Assembly (NCBI GenBank): GCA_963971305.1 | Contig: CAXARO010000184.1 | Span: 87,001-151,000, forward strand | Direction of reading: 5' to 3' | Source of the DNA: Arcuatula senhousia | Lineage: Eukaryota; Mollusca; Bivalvia; Mytilida; Mytilidae | DNA: 64,000 nt | Shown here: piece by piece, positions 8,801 through 22,100 of the stretch | How the letters are laid out: every line of letters begins with the position of its first letter | How positions within the stretch are numbered: the first letter of the stretch is position 1 | Position numbers and translations under genes: made by a program | The notes under the pieces: generated by a model | The model's input: the letters and a program-made list of their open reading frames with translations, nothing else | What the model was told of the DNA's origin: nothing | Databases searched by the model: none

Positions 8801-11800
8801 CAACAGGAAGTGATTTGAAATTTATCAAATTGGTCCATAGAGCTTGTTTATTAGTTCTTCAACACTTTGCATGCTTTAGTTTTTCTATTTTTATTGTAGT
8901 TTAGGAGGAGAAGAAGACACAAACTTTACGGTGTTAGGGGAGATAACTCCGTAACAATAAATAGTTCGCTTTCGCAGGGTAAATTGCGAAGAGTTTTTTT
9001 ATGACCGATATACTACCTTAAATATCAATATGATATGTCGCGAAACAAAAAATATTTTGGGGCGGCGGATGAAAAATAATAATAATAATAATAATAATCA
9101 GAAGAATTGCTAGAAGGTCTTTACGACCGTAGTCGTGAAAGACCTTAATAAAGACCGGTCAACATTTTTTCATCTGATTTTGACTAAATATGATTAAAAG
9201 TAGTACATTTAACATGTTTTGACCACTTTCAGTGCAAAAATGTCAATTTTCACATTTTTGGAAAAAAGGGGGGATGAACTATTAATTTCTTTATTTCTAA
9301 TATCTGAGACCCTTAAATGGGTTAAATGTGTTGAAATAGTGTCATAAAGTTGATTTGACCTTGAAAAGTCAGTCAAGGTCATACGGTTACTCTGTATCTA
9401 AGACCGGTGTAAATTTCCTTTAAATCCATTCGCGTTCAATATTTTAGCAATTTTTTCTCATTTTGGGGTTTTAAGAGGTAGTAAAGACATTGGACAACTG
9501 ATTAGCACTAAAAACATGACTAAAATATGAATAATTATGTAAAATATAGATCTGTATATGTAGTAACCCTTAAAATTCCATTTTGGTTAATTTGACCTTG
9601 ACCTTTGACCTTGGATTTTGACATTTTTGGATGTAACATATGTCACCTAAGTTTAATGGTGAAGGTTCCAAGTCTCTATGACCAACGGTTTAAAAGATAA
9701 AAATTTTGACGCGTCGCGACACTTTTTGAACCTTAAACGCGTCAACAGGAAGTGATTTGAAATTTATCAAATTGGTCCATAGAGCTTGTTTATTAGTTCT
9801 TCAACACTTTGCATGCTTTAGTTTTTCTATTTTTATTGTAGTTTAGGAGGAGAAGAAGACACAAACTTTACGGTGTTAGGGGAGATAACTCCATAACAAT
9901 AAATAGTTCGCTTTCGCAGGGTAAATTGCGAAGAGTTTTTTTATGACCGATATACTACCTTAAATATCAATATGATATGTCGCGAAACAAAAAATATTTT
10001 GGGGCGGCGGATGAAAAATAATAATAATAATAATAATAATCAGAAGAATTGCTAGAAGGTCTTTACGACCGTAGTCGTGAAAGACCTTAATAAAGACCGG
10101 TCAACATTTTTTCATCTGATTTTGACTAAATATGATTAAAAGTAGTACATTTAACATGTTTTGACCACTTTCAGTGCAAAAATGTCAATTTTCACATTTT
10201 TGGAAAAAAGGGGGGATGAACTATTAATTTCTTTATTTCTAATATCTGAGACCCTTAAATGGGTTAAATGTGTTGAAATAGTGTCATAAAGTTGATTTGA
10301 CCTTGAAAAGTCAGTCAAGGTCATACGGTTACTCTGTATCTAAGACCGGTGTAAATTTCCTTTAAATCCATTCGCGTTCAATATTTTAGCAATTTTTTCT
10401 CATTTTGGGGTTTTAAGAGGTAGTAAAGACATTGGACAACTGATTAGCACTAAAAACATGACTAAAATATGAATAATTATGTAAAATATAGATCTGTATA
10501 TGTAGTAACCCTTAAAATTCCATTTTGGTTAATTTGACCTTGACCTTTGACCTTGGATTTTGACATTTTTGGATGTAACATATGTCACCTAAGTTTAATG
10601 GTGAAGGTTCCAAGTCTCTATGACCAACGGTTTAAAAGATAAAAATTTTGACGCGTCGCGACACTTTTTGAACCTTAAACGCGTCAACAGGAAGTGATTT
10701 GAAATTTATCAAATTGGTCCATAGAGCTTGTTTATTAGTTCTTCAACACTTTGCATGCTTTAGTTTTTCTATTTTTATTGTAGTTTAGGAGGAGAAGAAG
10801 ACACAAACTTTACGGTGTTAGGGGAGATAACTCCGTAACAATAAATAGTTCGCTTTCGCAGGGTAAATTGCGAAGAGTTTTTTTATGACCGATATACTAC
10901 CTTAAATATCAATATGATATGTCGCGAAACAAAAAATATTTTGGGGCGGCGGATGAAAAATAATAATAATAATAATAATAATCAGAAGAATTGCTAGAAG
11001 GTCTTTACGACCGTAGTCGTGAAAGACCTTAATAAAGACCGGTCAACATTTTTTCATCTGATTTTGACTAAATATGATTAAAAGTAGTACATTTTATTTA
11101 ACATGTTTTGACCACTTTCAGTGCAAAAATGTCAATTTTCACATTTTTGGAAAAAAGGGGGGATGAACTATTAATTTCTTTATTTCTAATATCTGAGACC
11201 CTTAAATGGGTTAAATGTGTTGAAATAGTGTCATAAAGTTGATTTGACCTTGAAAAGTCAGTCAAGGTCATACGGTTACTCTGTATCTAAGACCGGTGTA
11301 AATTTCCTTTAAATCCATTCGCGTTCAATATTTTAGCAATTTTTTCTCATTTTGGGGTTTTAAGAGGTAGTAAAGACATTGGACAACTGATTAGCACTAA
11401 AAACATGACTAAAATATGAATAATTATGTAAAATATAGATCTGTATATGTAGTAACCCTTAAAATTCCATTTTGGTTAATTTGACCTTGACCTTTGACCT
11501 TGGATTTTGACATTTTTGGATGTAACATATGTCACCTAAGTTTAATGGTGAAGGTTCCAAGTCTCTATGACCAACGGTTTAAAAGATAAAAATTTTGACG
11601 CGTCGCGACACTTTTTGAACCTTAAACGCGTCAACAGGAAGTGATTTGAAATTTATCAAATTGGTCCATAGAGCTTGTTTATTAGTTCTTCAACACTTTG
11701 CATGCTTTAGTTTTTCTATTTTTATTGTAGTTTAGGAGGAGAAGAAGACACAAACTTTACGGTGTTAGGGGAGATAACTCCGTAACAATAAATAGTTCGC

Positions 11801-14800
11801 TTTCGCAGGGTAAATTGCGAAGAGTTTTTTTATGACCGATATACTACCTTAAATATCAATATGATATGTCGCGAAACAAAAAATATTTTGGGGCGGCGGA
11901 TGAAAAATAATAATAATAATAATAATAATCAGAAGAATTGCTAGAAGGTCTTTACGACCGTAGTCGTGAAAGACCTTAATAAAGACCGGTCAACATTTTT
12001 TCATCTGATTTTGACTAAATATGATTAAAAGTAGTACATTTTATTTAACATGTTTTGACCACTTTCAGTGCAAAAATGTCAATTTTCACATTTTTGGAAA
12101 AAAGGGGGGATGAACTATTAATTTCTTTATTTCTAATATCTGAGACCCTTAAATGGGTTAAATGTGTTGAAATAGTGTCATAAAGTTGATTTGACCTTGA
12201 AAAGTCAGTCAAGGTCATACGGTTACTCTGTATCTAAGACCGGTGTAAATTTCCTTTAAATCCATTCGCGTTCAATATTTTAGCAATTTTTTCTCATTTT
12301 GGGGTTTTAAGAGGTAGTAAAGACATTGGACAACTGATTAGCACTAAAAACATGACTAAAATATGAATAATTATGTAAAATATAGATCTGTATATGTAGT
12401 AACCCTTAAAATTCCATTTTGGTTAATTTGACCTTGACCTTTGACCTTGGATTTTGACATTTTTGGATGTAACATATGTCACCTAAGTTTAATGGTGAAG
12501 GTTCCAAGTCTCTATGACCAACGGTTTAAAAGATAAAAATTTTGACGCGTCGCGACACTTTTTGAACCTTAAACGCGTCAACAGGAAGTGATTTGAAATT
12601 TATCAAATTGGTCCATAGAGCTTGTTTATTAGTTCTTCAACACTTTGCATGCTTTAGTTTTTCTATTTTTATTGTAGTTTAGGAGGAGAAGAAGACACAA
12701 ACTTTACGGTGTTAGGGGAGATAACTCCGTAACAATAAATAGTTCGCTTTCGCAGGGTAAATTGCGAAGAGTTTTTTTATGACCGATATACTACCTTAAA
12801 TATCAATATGATATGTCGCGAAACAAAAAATATTTTGGGGCGGCGGATGAAAAATAATAATAATAATAATAATAATCAGAAGAATTGCTAGAAGGTCTTT
12901 ACGACCGTAGTCGTGAAAGACCTTAATAAAGACCGGTCAACATTTTTTCATCTGATTTTGACTAAATATGATTAAAAGTAGTACATTTAACATGTTTTGA
13001 CCACTTTCAGTGCAAAAATGTCAATTTTCACATTTTTGGAAAAAAGGGGGGATGAACTATTAATTTCTTTATTTCTAATATCTGAGACCCTTAAATGGGT
13101 TAAATGTGTTGAAATAGTGTCATAAAGTTGATTTGACCTTGAAAAGTCAGTCAAGGTCATACGGTTACTCTGTATCTAAGACCGGTGTAAATTTCCTTTA
13201 AATCCATTCGCGTTCAATATTTTAGCAATTTTTTCTCATTTTGGGGTTTTAAGAGGTAGTAAAGACATTGGACAACTGATTAGCACTAAAAACATGACTA
13301 AAATATGAATAATTATGTAAAATATAGATCTGTATATGTAGTAACCCTTAAAATTCCATTTTGGTTAATTTGACCTTGACCTTTGACCTTGGATTTTGAC
13401 ATTTTTGGATGTAACATATGTCACCTAAGTTTAATGGTGAAGGTTCCAAGTCTCTATGACCAACGGTTTAAAAGATAAAAATTTTGACGCGTCGCGACAC
13501 TTTTTGAACCTTAAACGCGTCAACAGGAAGTGATTTGAAATTTATCAAATTGGTCCATAGAGCTTGTTTATTAGTTCTTCAACACTTTGCATGCTTTAGT
13601 TTTTCTATTTTTATTGTAGTTTAGGAGGAGAAGAAGACACAAACTTTACGGTGTTAGGGGAGATAACTCCATAACAATAAATAGTTCGCTTTCGCAGGGT
13701 AAATTGCGAAGAGTTTTTTTATGACCGATATACTACCTTAAATATCAATATGATATGTCGCGAAACAAAAAATATTTTGGGGCGGCGGATGAAAAATAAT
13801 AATAATAATAATAATAATCAGAAGAATTGCTAGAAGGTCTTTACGACCGTAGTCGTGAAAGACCTTAATAAAGACCGGTCAACATTTTTTCATCTGATTT
13901 TGACTAAATATGATTAAAAGTAGTACATTTAACATGTTTTGACCACTTTCAGTGCAAAAATGTCAATTTTCACATTTTTGGAAAAAAGGGGGGATGAACT
14001 ATTAATTTCTTTATTTCTAATATCTGAGACCCTTAAATGGGTTAAATGTGTTGAAATAGTGTCATAAAGTTGATTTGACCTTGAAAAGTCAGTCAAGGTC
14101 ATACGGTTACTCTGTATCTAAGACCGGTGTAAATTTCCTTTAAATCCATTCGCGTTCAATATTTTAGCAATTTTTTCTCATTTTGGGGTTTTAAGAGGTA
14201 GTAAAGACATTGGACAACTGATTAGCACTAAAAACATGACTAAAATATGAATAATTATGTAAAATATAGATCTGTATATGTAGTAACCCTTAAAATTCCA
14301 TTTTGGTTAATTTGACCTTGACCTTTGACCTTGGATTTTGACATTTTTGGATGTAACATATGTCACCTAAGTTTAATGGTGAAGGTTCCAAGTCTCTATG
14401 ACCAACGGTTTAAAAGATAAAAATTTTGACGCGTCGCGACACTTTTTGAACCTTAAACGCGTCAACAGGAAGTGATTTGAAATTTATCAAATTGGTCCAT
14501 AGAGCTTGTTTATTAGTTCTTCAACACTTTGCATGCTTTAGTTTTTCTATTTTTATTGTAGTTTAGGAGGAGAAGAAGACACAAACTTTACGGTGTTAGG
14601 GGAGATAACTCCGTAACAATAAATAGTTCGCTTTCGCAGGGTAAATTGCGAAGAGTTTTTTTATGACCGATATACTACCTTAAATATCAATATGATATGT
14701 CGCGAAACAAAAAATATTTTGGGGCGGCGGATGAAAAATAATAATAATAATAATAATAATCAGAAGAATTGCTAGAAGGTCTTTACGACCGTAGTCGTGA

Positions 14801-17800
14801 AAGACCTTAATAAAGACCGGTCAACATTTTTTCATCTGATTTTGACTAAATATGATTAAAAGTAGTACATTTTATTTAACATGTTTTGACCACTTTCAGT
14901 GCAAAAATGTCAATTTTCACATTTTTGGAAAAAAGGGGGGATGAACTATTAATTTCTTTATTTCTAATATCTGAGACCCTTAAATGGGTTAAATGTGTTG
15001 AAATAGTGTCATAAAGTTGATTTGACCTTGAAAAGTCAGTCAAGGTCATACGGTTACTCTGTATCTAAGACCGGTGTAAATTTCCTTTAAATCCATTCGC
15101 GTTCAATATTTTAGCAATTTTTTCTCATTTTGGGGTTTTAAGAGGTAGTAAAGACATTGGACAACTGATTAGCACTAAAAACATGACTAAAATATGAATA
15201 ATTATGTAAAATATAGATCTGTATATGTAGTAACCCTTAAAATTCCATTTTGGTTAATTTGACCTTGACCTTTGACCTTGGATTTTGACATTTTTGGATG
15301 TAACATATGTCACCTAAGTTTAATGGTGAAGGTTCCAAGTCTCTATGACCAACGGTTTAAAAGATAAAAATTTTGACGCGTCGCGACACTTTTTGAACCT
15401 TAAACGCGTCAACAGGAAGTGATTTGAAATTTATCAAATTGGTCCATAGAGCTTGTTTATTAGTTCTTCAACACTTTGCATGCTTTAGTTTTTCTATTTT
15501 TATTGTAGTTTAGGAGGAGAAGAAGACACAAACTTTACGGTGTTAGGGGAGATAACTCCGTAACAATAAATAGTTCGCTTTCGCAGGGTAAATTGCGAAG
15601 AGTTTTTTTATGACCGATATACTACCTTAAATATCAATATGATATGTCGCGAAACAAAAAATATTTTGGGGCGGCGGATGAAAAATAATAATAATAATAA
15701 TAATAATCAGAAGAATTGCTAGAAGGTCTTTACGACCGTAGTCGTGAAAGACCTTAATAAAGACCGGTCAACATTTTTTCATCTGATTTTGACTAAATAT
15801 GATTAAAAGTAGTACATTTAACATGTTTTGACCACTTTCAGTGCAAAAATGTCAATTTTCACATTTTTGGAAAAAAGGGGGGATGAACTATTAATTTCTT
15901 TATTTCTAATATCTGAGACCCTTAAATGGGTTAAATGTGTTGAAATAGTGTCATAAAGTTGATTTGACCTTGAAAAGTCAGTCAAGGTCATACGGTTACT
16001 CTGTATCTAAGACCGGTGTAAATTTCCTTTAAATCCATTCGCGTTCAATATTTTAGCAATTTTTTCTCATTTTGGGGTTTTAAGAGGTAGTAAAGACATT
16101 GGACAACTGATTAGCACTAAAAACATGACTAAAATATGAATAATTATGTAAAATATAGATCTGTATATGTAGTAACCCTTAAAATTCCATTTTGGTTAAT
16201 TTGACCTTGACCTTTGACCTTGGATTTTGACATTTTTGGATGTAACATATGTCACCTAAGTTTAATGGTGAAGGTTCCAAGTCTCTATGACCAACGGTTT
16301 AAAAGATAAAAATTTTGACGCGTCGCGACACTTTTTGAACCTTAAACGCGTCAACAGGAAGTGATTTGAAATTTATCAAATTGGTCCATAGAGCTTGTTT
16401 ATTAGTTCTTCAACACTTTGCATGCTTTAGTTTTTCTATTTTTATTGTAGTTTAGGAGGAGAAGAAGACACAAACTTTACGGTGTTAGGGGAGATAACTC
16501 CATAACAATAAATAGTTCGCTTTCGCAGGGTAAATTGCGAAGAGTTTTTTTATGACCGATATACTACCTTAAATATCAATATGATATGTCGCGAAACAAA
16601 AAATATTTTGGGGCGGCGGATGAAAAATAATAATAATAATAATAATAATCAGAAGAATTGCTAGAAGGTCTTTACGACCGTAGTCGTGAAAGACCTTAAT
16701 AAAGACCGGTCAACATTTTTTCATCTGATTTTGACTAAATATGATTAAAAGTAGTACATTTAACATGTTTTGACCACTTTCAGTGCAAAAATGTCAATTT
16801 TCACATTTTTGGAAAAAAGGGGGGATGAACTATTAATTTCTTTATTTCTAATATCTGAGACCCTTAAATGGGTTAAATGTGTTGAAATAGTGTCATAAAG
16901 TTGATTTGACCTTGAAAAGTCAGTCAAGGTCATACGGTTACTCTGTATCTAAGACCGGTGTAAATTTCCTTTAAATCCATTCGCGTTCAATATTTTAGCA
17001 ATTTTTTCTCATTTTGGGGTTTTAAGAGGTAGTAAAGACATTGGACAACTGATTAGCACTAAAAACATGACTAAAATATGAATAATTATGTAAAATATAG
17101 ATCTGTATATGTAGTAACCCTTAAAATTCCATTTTGGTTAATTTGACCTTGACCTTTGACCTTGGATTTTGACATTTTTGGATGTAACATATGTCACCTA
17201 AGTTTAATGGTGAAGGTTCCAAGTCTCTATGACCAACGGTTTAAAAGATAAAAATTTTGACGCGTCGCGACACTTTTTGAACCTTAAACGCGTCAACAGG
17301 AAGTGATTTGAAATTTATCAAATTGGTCCATAGAGCTTGTTTATTAGTTCTTCAACACTTTGCATGCTTTAGTTTTTCTATTTTTATTGTAGTTTAGGAG
17401 GAGAAGAAGACACAAACTTTACGGTGTTAGGGGAGATAACTCCGTAACAATAAATAGTTCGCTTTCGCAGGGTAAATTGCGAAGAGTTTTTTTATGACCG
17501 ATATACTACCTTAAATATCAATATGATATGTCGCGAAACAAAAAATATTTTGGGGCGGCGGATGAAAAATAATAATAATTAAAAAGTCATTTGTTCAGAG
17601 AACAAATGTGAGGTCTTTCCCTGTCTTATGTTTTTGTTATGGTATTTTATACAAGTACTAAAGACATTTGAGTCACTTTGTTTATGACGAGATGTTGCCA
17701 ATTATTTTGATATAGGCTCCAGAATGAAGATCAGGGGGCCTAGAGTCAGAAAAAGTATGGTTGCTAAGGACTTTTATGTCGGTTGCTATGGACTAAATGT

Positions 17801-18049
17801 CACTTCCGGTTGAAAAAAAACTTACATCTAAACTCAGAAAGTAGTCTGGTTTAAGAATATGTATGGTTGCTATGGACTTTTCATTAAGGTAACCTTGTTG
17901 CTAGGGAACGACCTTGACCTATGACCTTTGACCTTGGACTCAAATTGTAGCTCTTTGCATTATGGTTCATTTAAGTATACATGTTTACTATACTATCTGT
18001 TATGGTTTTCAAGTTATTGGCTAAAAACATGTCTCGCGAAACTTGTTTT

Positions 18050-18062
18050 GGCCGCCATTTTG
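18050..18062. promoter_or_regulatory. YY1-like site GGCCGCCATTTTG (B1)
   Basis: The motif matches the known YY1/Pho consensus CCGCCATNTT. Equivalent sites occur in B2 (39719-39731), B3 (41256-41268), C1 (42487-42499, 42643-42656, 42788-42800), C2 and C3. Binding is inferred only. Confidence 0.4.
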
Positions 18063-18351
18063 GAACCGTTCAACCGAATCATGTACTGTTTGGGTTCAAA
18101 TTGTAGGTAATTTAATCCTCTTTCAAATGAACCCTATGTTTCATTCACCATCTTTTATGGTTAAAAAGTTATAAACAAAAAATCATTTTAAAAATACGAA
18201 TCAAGGGCGATAACTCAAAAACGACAAGTTTTACGCTTTCGCACCTGAAACACTTTTTGTAGATTTCGACATGGCGAACATTTTTTCCATGTATTGTCTG
18301 CTTCAATTTTGTACGGTTTAAGTGTTATTTCATAAAAACTGTTTACGGTGT

Positions 18352-18372
18352 CAGCCATTTTGAAAATGGCTG
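18352..18372. repeat. 21-bp near-perfect palindrome (B1)
   Basis: CAGCCATTTT and AAAATGGCTG are exact reverse complements around one central G. The same palindrome is at 40021-40041 in B2. In B3 (about 41560-41579) it has changed on one side. Confidence 0.75.
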
Positions 18373-19116
18373 CCCGAAACCATTCGACTTTGGTCTTAAA
18401 TTGAAGGGCCCATAATGACGGTCACAAAAAACCCTTATGTTTACTATATTATCTCTGACGGTTTAAAAGTTATAAGCCAAAAACAGATAAGCCGAAACGC
18501 GTTAAGGGCCATAACTCGAAAACGGTTTGTCGTACAGTGTTCGACCCTTTATATCAAATAAAGGTCTAAATGAGACGAGTATTTTCCCCATTACATGTCT
18601 GCTTCAATTTTGTATGGTTTTTGAGCTAAACTGCAAACAAGGTGTATCATGACCTCTGACCTTGAGATTTGACCTTTGACCTTGACATTTTTAGATGTAA
18701 CATATGTCATTTAGGATGATTGGTGAAGGTCCCAAGTCTCTAGGACTAACCGTTTTGAAGAAAAAAAATTTGACGTGTCGCGACACTTTTCGGGTCAAAA
18801 ACGCGTAACCAGGAAGTTGATCGAACAAATTTTTTTTGCGTGACGAATCATGACCAGGAGTCTAGCAACATTTTCCCTGCTTCAGATTTTTAATAACGGT
18901 TACGGTTTCTGAGTTTATCTGCTAACAAGGTTTTTGGGTTACGGGCAGATAACTCCGTTACTAAAAATAGATCGGTTTCGCAGGGTCAGTCAAGGCGAGT
19001 CAGGGTAAGACCGAATAAAGGTACCAAGTGTCGTAAAGTTATGTCGCGACACTTTTTGGATTTTGACCGCGGAAAAGAAGAAGAAAAATAATAATAATAA
19101 CCATAAGAAATACAGT

Positions 19117-19149
19117 AAGGTCTTTCCTTCTGTGGAAGGGAAAGACCTT
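19117..19149 (+). repeat. Bare class I hairpin before array A2
   Basis: Leader CATAAGAAATACAGTA, then arms AAGGTCTTTCCTTC and GAAGGGAAAGACCTT around TGTG, with one extra base in the 3' arm. It is followed by (TAA)n and the first A2 unit. Confidence 0.85.
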
Positions 19150-22100
19150 AATAATAATAATAATCAGAAGAATTGCTAGAAGGTCTTTACGACCGTAGTC
19201 GTGAAAGACCTTAATAAAGACCGGTCAACATTTTTTCATCTGATTTTGACTAAATATGATTAAAAGTAGTACATTTAACATGTTTTGACCACTTTCAGTG
19301 CAAAAATGTCAATTTTCACATTTTTGGAAAAAAGGGGGGATGAACTATTAATTTCTTTATTTCTAATATCTGAGACCCTTAAATGGGTTAAATGTGTTGA
19401 AATAGTGTCATAAAGTTGATTTGACCTTGAAAAGTCAGTCAAGGTCATACGGTTACTCTGTATCTAAGACCGGTGTAAATTTCCTTTAAATCCATTCGCG
19501 TTCAATATTTTAGCAATTTTTTCTCATTTTGGGGTTTTAAGAGGTAGTAAAGACATTGGACAACTGATTAGCACTAAAAACATGACTAAAATATGAATAA
19601 TTATGTAAAATATAGATCTGTATATGTAGTAACCCTTAAAATTCCATTTTGGTTAATTTGACCTTGACCTTTGACCTTGGATTTTGACATTTTTGGATGT
19701 AACATATGTCACCTAAGTTTAATGGTGAAGGTTCCAAGTCTCTATGACCAACGGTTTAAAAGATAAAAATTTTGACGCGTCGCGACACTTTTTGAACCTT
19801 AAACGCGTCAACAGGAAGTGATTTGAAATTTATCAAATTGGTCCATAGAGCTTGTTTATTAGTTCTTCAACACTTTGCATGCTTTAGTTTTTCTATTTTT
19901 ATTGTAGTTTAGGAGGAGAAGAAGACACAAACTTTACGGTGTTAGGGGAGATAACTCCGTAACAATAAATAGTTCGCTTTCGCAGGGTAAATTGCGAAGA
20001 GTTTTTTTATGACCGATATACTACCTTAAATATCAATATGATATGTCGCGAAACAAAAAATATTTTGGGGCGGCGGATGAAAAATAATAATAATAATAAT
20101 AATAATCAGAAGAATTGCTAGAAGGTCTTTACGACCGTAGTCGTGAAAGACCTTAATAAAGACCGGTCAACATTTTTTCATCTGATTTTGACTAAATATG
20201 ATTAAAAGTAGTACATTTAACATGTTTTGACCACTTTCAGTGCAAAAATGTCAATTTTCACATTTTTGGAAAAAAGGGGGGATGAACTATTAATTTCTTT
20301 ATTTCTAATATCTGAGACCCTTAAATGGGTTAAATGTGTTGAAATAGTGTCATAAAGTTGATTTGACCTTGAAAAGTCAGTCAAGGTCATACGGTTACTC
20401 TGTATCTAAGACCGGTGTAAATTTCCTTTAAATCCATTCGCGTTCAATATTTTAGCAATTTTTTCTCATTTTGGGGTTTTAAGAGGTAGTAAAGACATTG
20501 GACAACTGATTAGCACTAAAAACATGACTAAAATATGAATAATTATGTAAAATATAGATCTGTATATGTAGTAACCCTTAAAATTCCATTTTGGTTAATT
20601 TGACCTTGACCTTTGACCTTGGATTTTGACATTTTTGGATGTAACATATGTCACCTAAGTTTAATGGTGAAGGTTCCAAGTCTCTATGACCAACGGTTTA
20701 AAAGATAAAAATTTTGACGCGTCGCGACACTTTTTGAACCTTAAACGCGTCAACAGGAAGTGATTTGAAATTTATCAAATTGGTCCATAGAGCTTGTTTA
20801 TTAGTTCTTCAACACTTTGCATGCTTTAGTTTTTCTATTTTTATTGTAGTTTAGGAGGAGAAGAAGACACAAACTTTACGGTGTTAGGGGAGATAACTCC
20901 GTAACAATAAATAGTTCGCTTTCGCAGGGTAAATTGCGAAGAGTTTTTTTATGACCGATATACTACCTTAAATATCAATATGATATGTCGCGAAACAAAA
21001 AATATTTTGGGGCGGCGGATGAAAAATAATAATAATAATAATAATAATCAGAAGAATTGCTAGAAGGTCTTTACGACCGTAGTCGTGAAAGACCTTAATA
21101 AAGACCGGTCAACATTTTTTCATCTGATTTTGACTAAATATGATTAAAAGTAGTACATTTAACATGTTTTGACCACTTTCAGTGCAAAAATGTCAATTTT
21201 CACATTTTTGGAAAAAAGGGGGGATGAACTATTAATTTCTTTATTTCTAATATCTGAGACCCTTAAATGGGTTAAATGTGTTGAAATAGTGTCATAAAGT
21301 TGATTTGACCTTGAAAAGTCAGTCAAGGTCATACGGTTACTCTGTATCTAAGACCGGTGTAAATTTCCTTTAAATCCATTCGCGTTCAATATTTTAGCAA
21401 TTTTTTCTCATTTTGGGGTTTTAAGAGGTAGTAAAGACATTGGACAACTGATTAGCACTAAAAACATGACTAAAATATGAATAATTATGTAAAATATAGA
21501 TCTGTATATGTAGTAACCCTTAAAATTCCATTTTGGTTAATTTGACCTTGACCTTTGACCTTGGATTTTGACATTTTTGGATGTAACATATGTCACCTAA
21601 GTTTAATGGTGAAGGTTCCAAGTCTCTATGACCAACGGTTTAAAAGATAAAAATTTTGACGCGTCGCGACACTTTTTGAACCTTAAACGCGTCAACAGGA
21701 AGTGATTTGAAATTTATCAAATTGGTCCATAGAGCTTGTTTATTAGTTCTTCAACACTTTGCATGCTTTAGTTTTTCTATTTTTATTGTAGTTTAGGAGG
21801 AGAAGAAGACACAAACTTTACGGTGTTAGGGGAGATAACTCCGTAACAATAAATAGTTCGCTTTCGCAGGGTAAATTGCGAAGAGTTTTTTTATGACCGA
21901 TATACTACCTTAAATATCAATATGATATGTCGCGAAACAAAAAATATTTTGGGGCGGCGGATGAAAAATAATAATAATAATAATAATAATCAGAAGAATT
22001 GCTAGAAGGTCTTTACGACCGTAGTCGTGAAAGACCTTAATAAAGACCGGTCAACATTTTTTCATCTGATTTTGACTAAATATGATTAAAAGTAGTACAT

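Larger units (their letters stand above)
5323..17578 (+). repeat. Satellite array A1: 13 head-to-tail A units
   Basis: Units begin (at the leader CAGAAGAATTGCTAGAAGG) at 5323, 6265, 7210, 8152, 9099, 10041, 10983, 11930, 12877, 13819, 14761, 15708 and 16650. The basic period is 942 bp. The second unit is 945 bp (one extra TAA). Units at 8152, 10983, 11930 and 14761 are 947 bp because of a 5-bp insertion (ACATTTTATTTAAC in place of ACATTTAAC). Units at 9099, 12877 and 15708 read CTCCATAAC instead of CTCCGTAAC. Each unit contains a class I hairpin, an everted TCAAGGTCA pair, a DR0/DR1 cluster, a GATGTAACATATGTCACCTA block, a GGGGAGATAACTCC box, GACCGATATACTACC, TGTCGCG, GGGGCGGCGG and a (TAA)7-8 end. 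No unit has a useful open frame. Confidence 0.95.
17579..19095 (+). repeat. Module B1
   Basis: Array A1 stops at a shortened (TAA)n and B1 begins with a class II stem-loop (CATTTGTTC, AGA, GAACAAATG at 17588-17608) and GAGGTCTTTCCC. The body has TGGTTGCTATGGAC phrases, chained TGACCT sites near 17910-17935, a GGCCGCCATTTTG site, a 21-bp palindrome, repeated GGGC(G/C)ATAACTC phrases, and the GGTGAAGGTCCCAAGTCTCT block shared with A and G. The tail has GTCGCGAC and GCGGAAAAGAAG, then TAA repeats. B2 is a near copy and B3 a diverged copy. The frame at 17928-18110 recurs in B2 and B3 simply by descent and looks non-coding. Confidence 0.85.
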
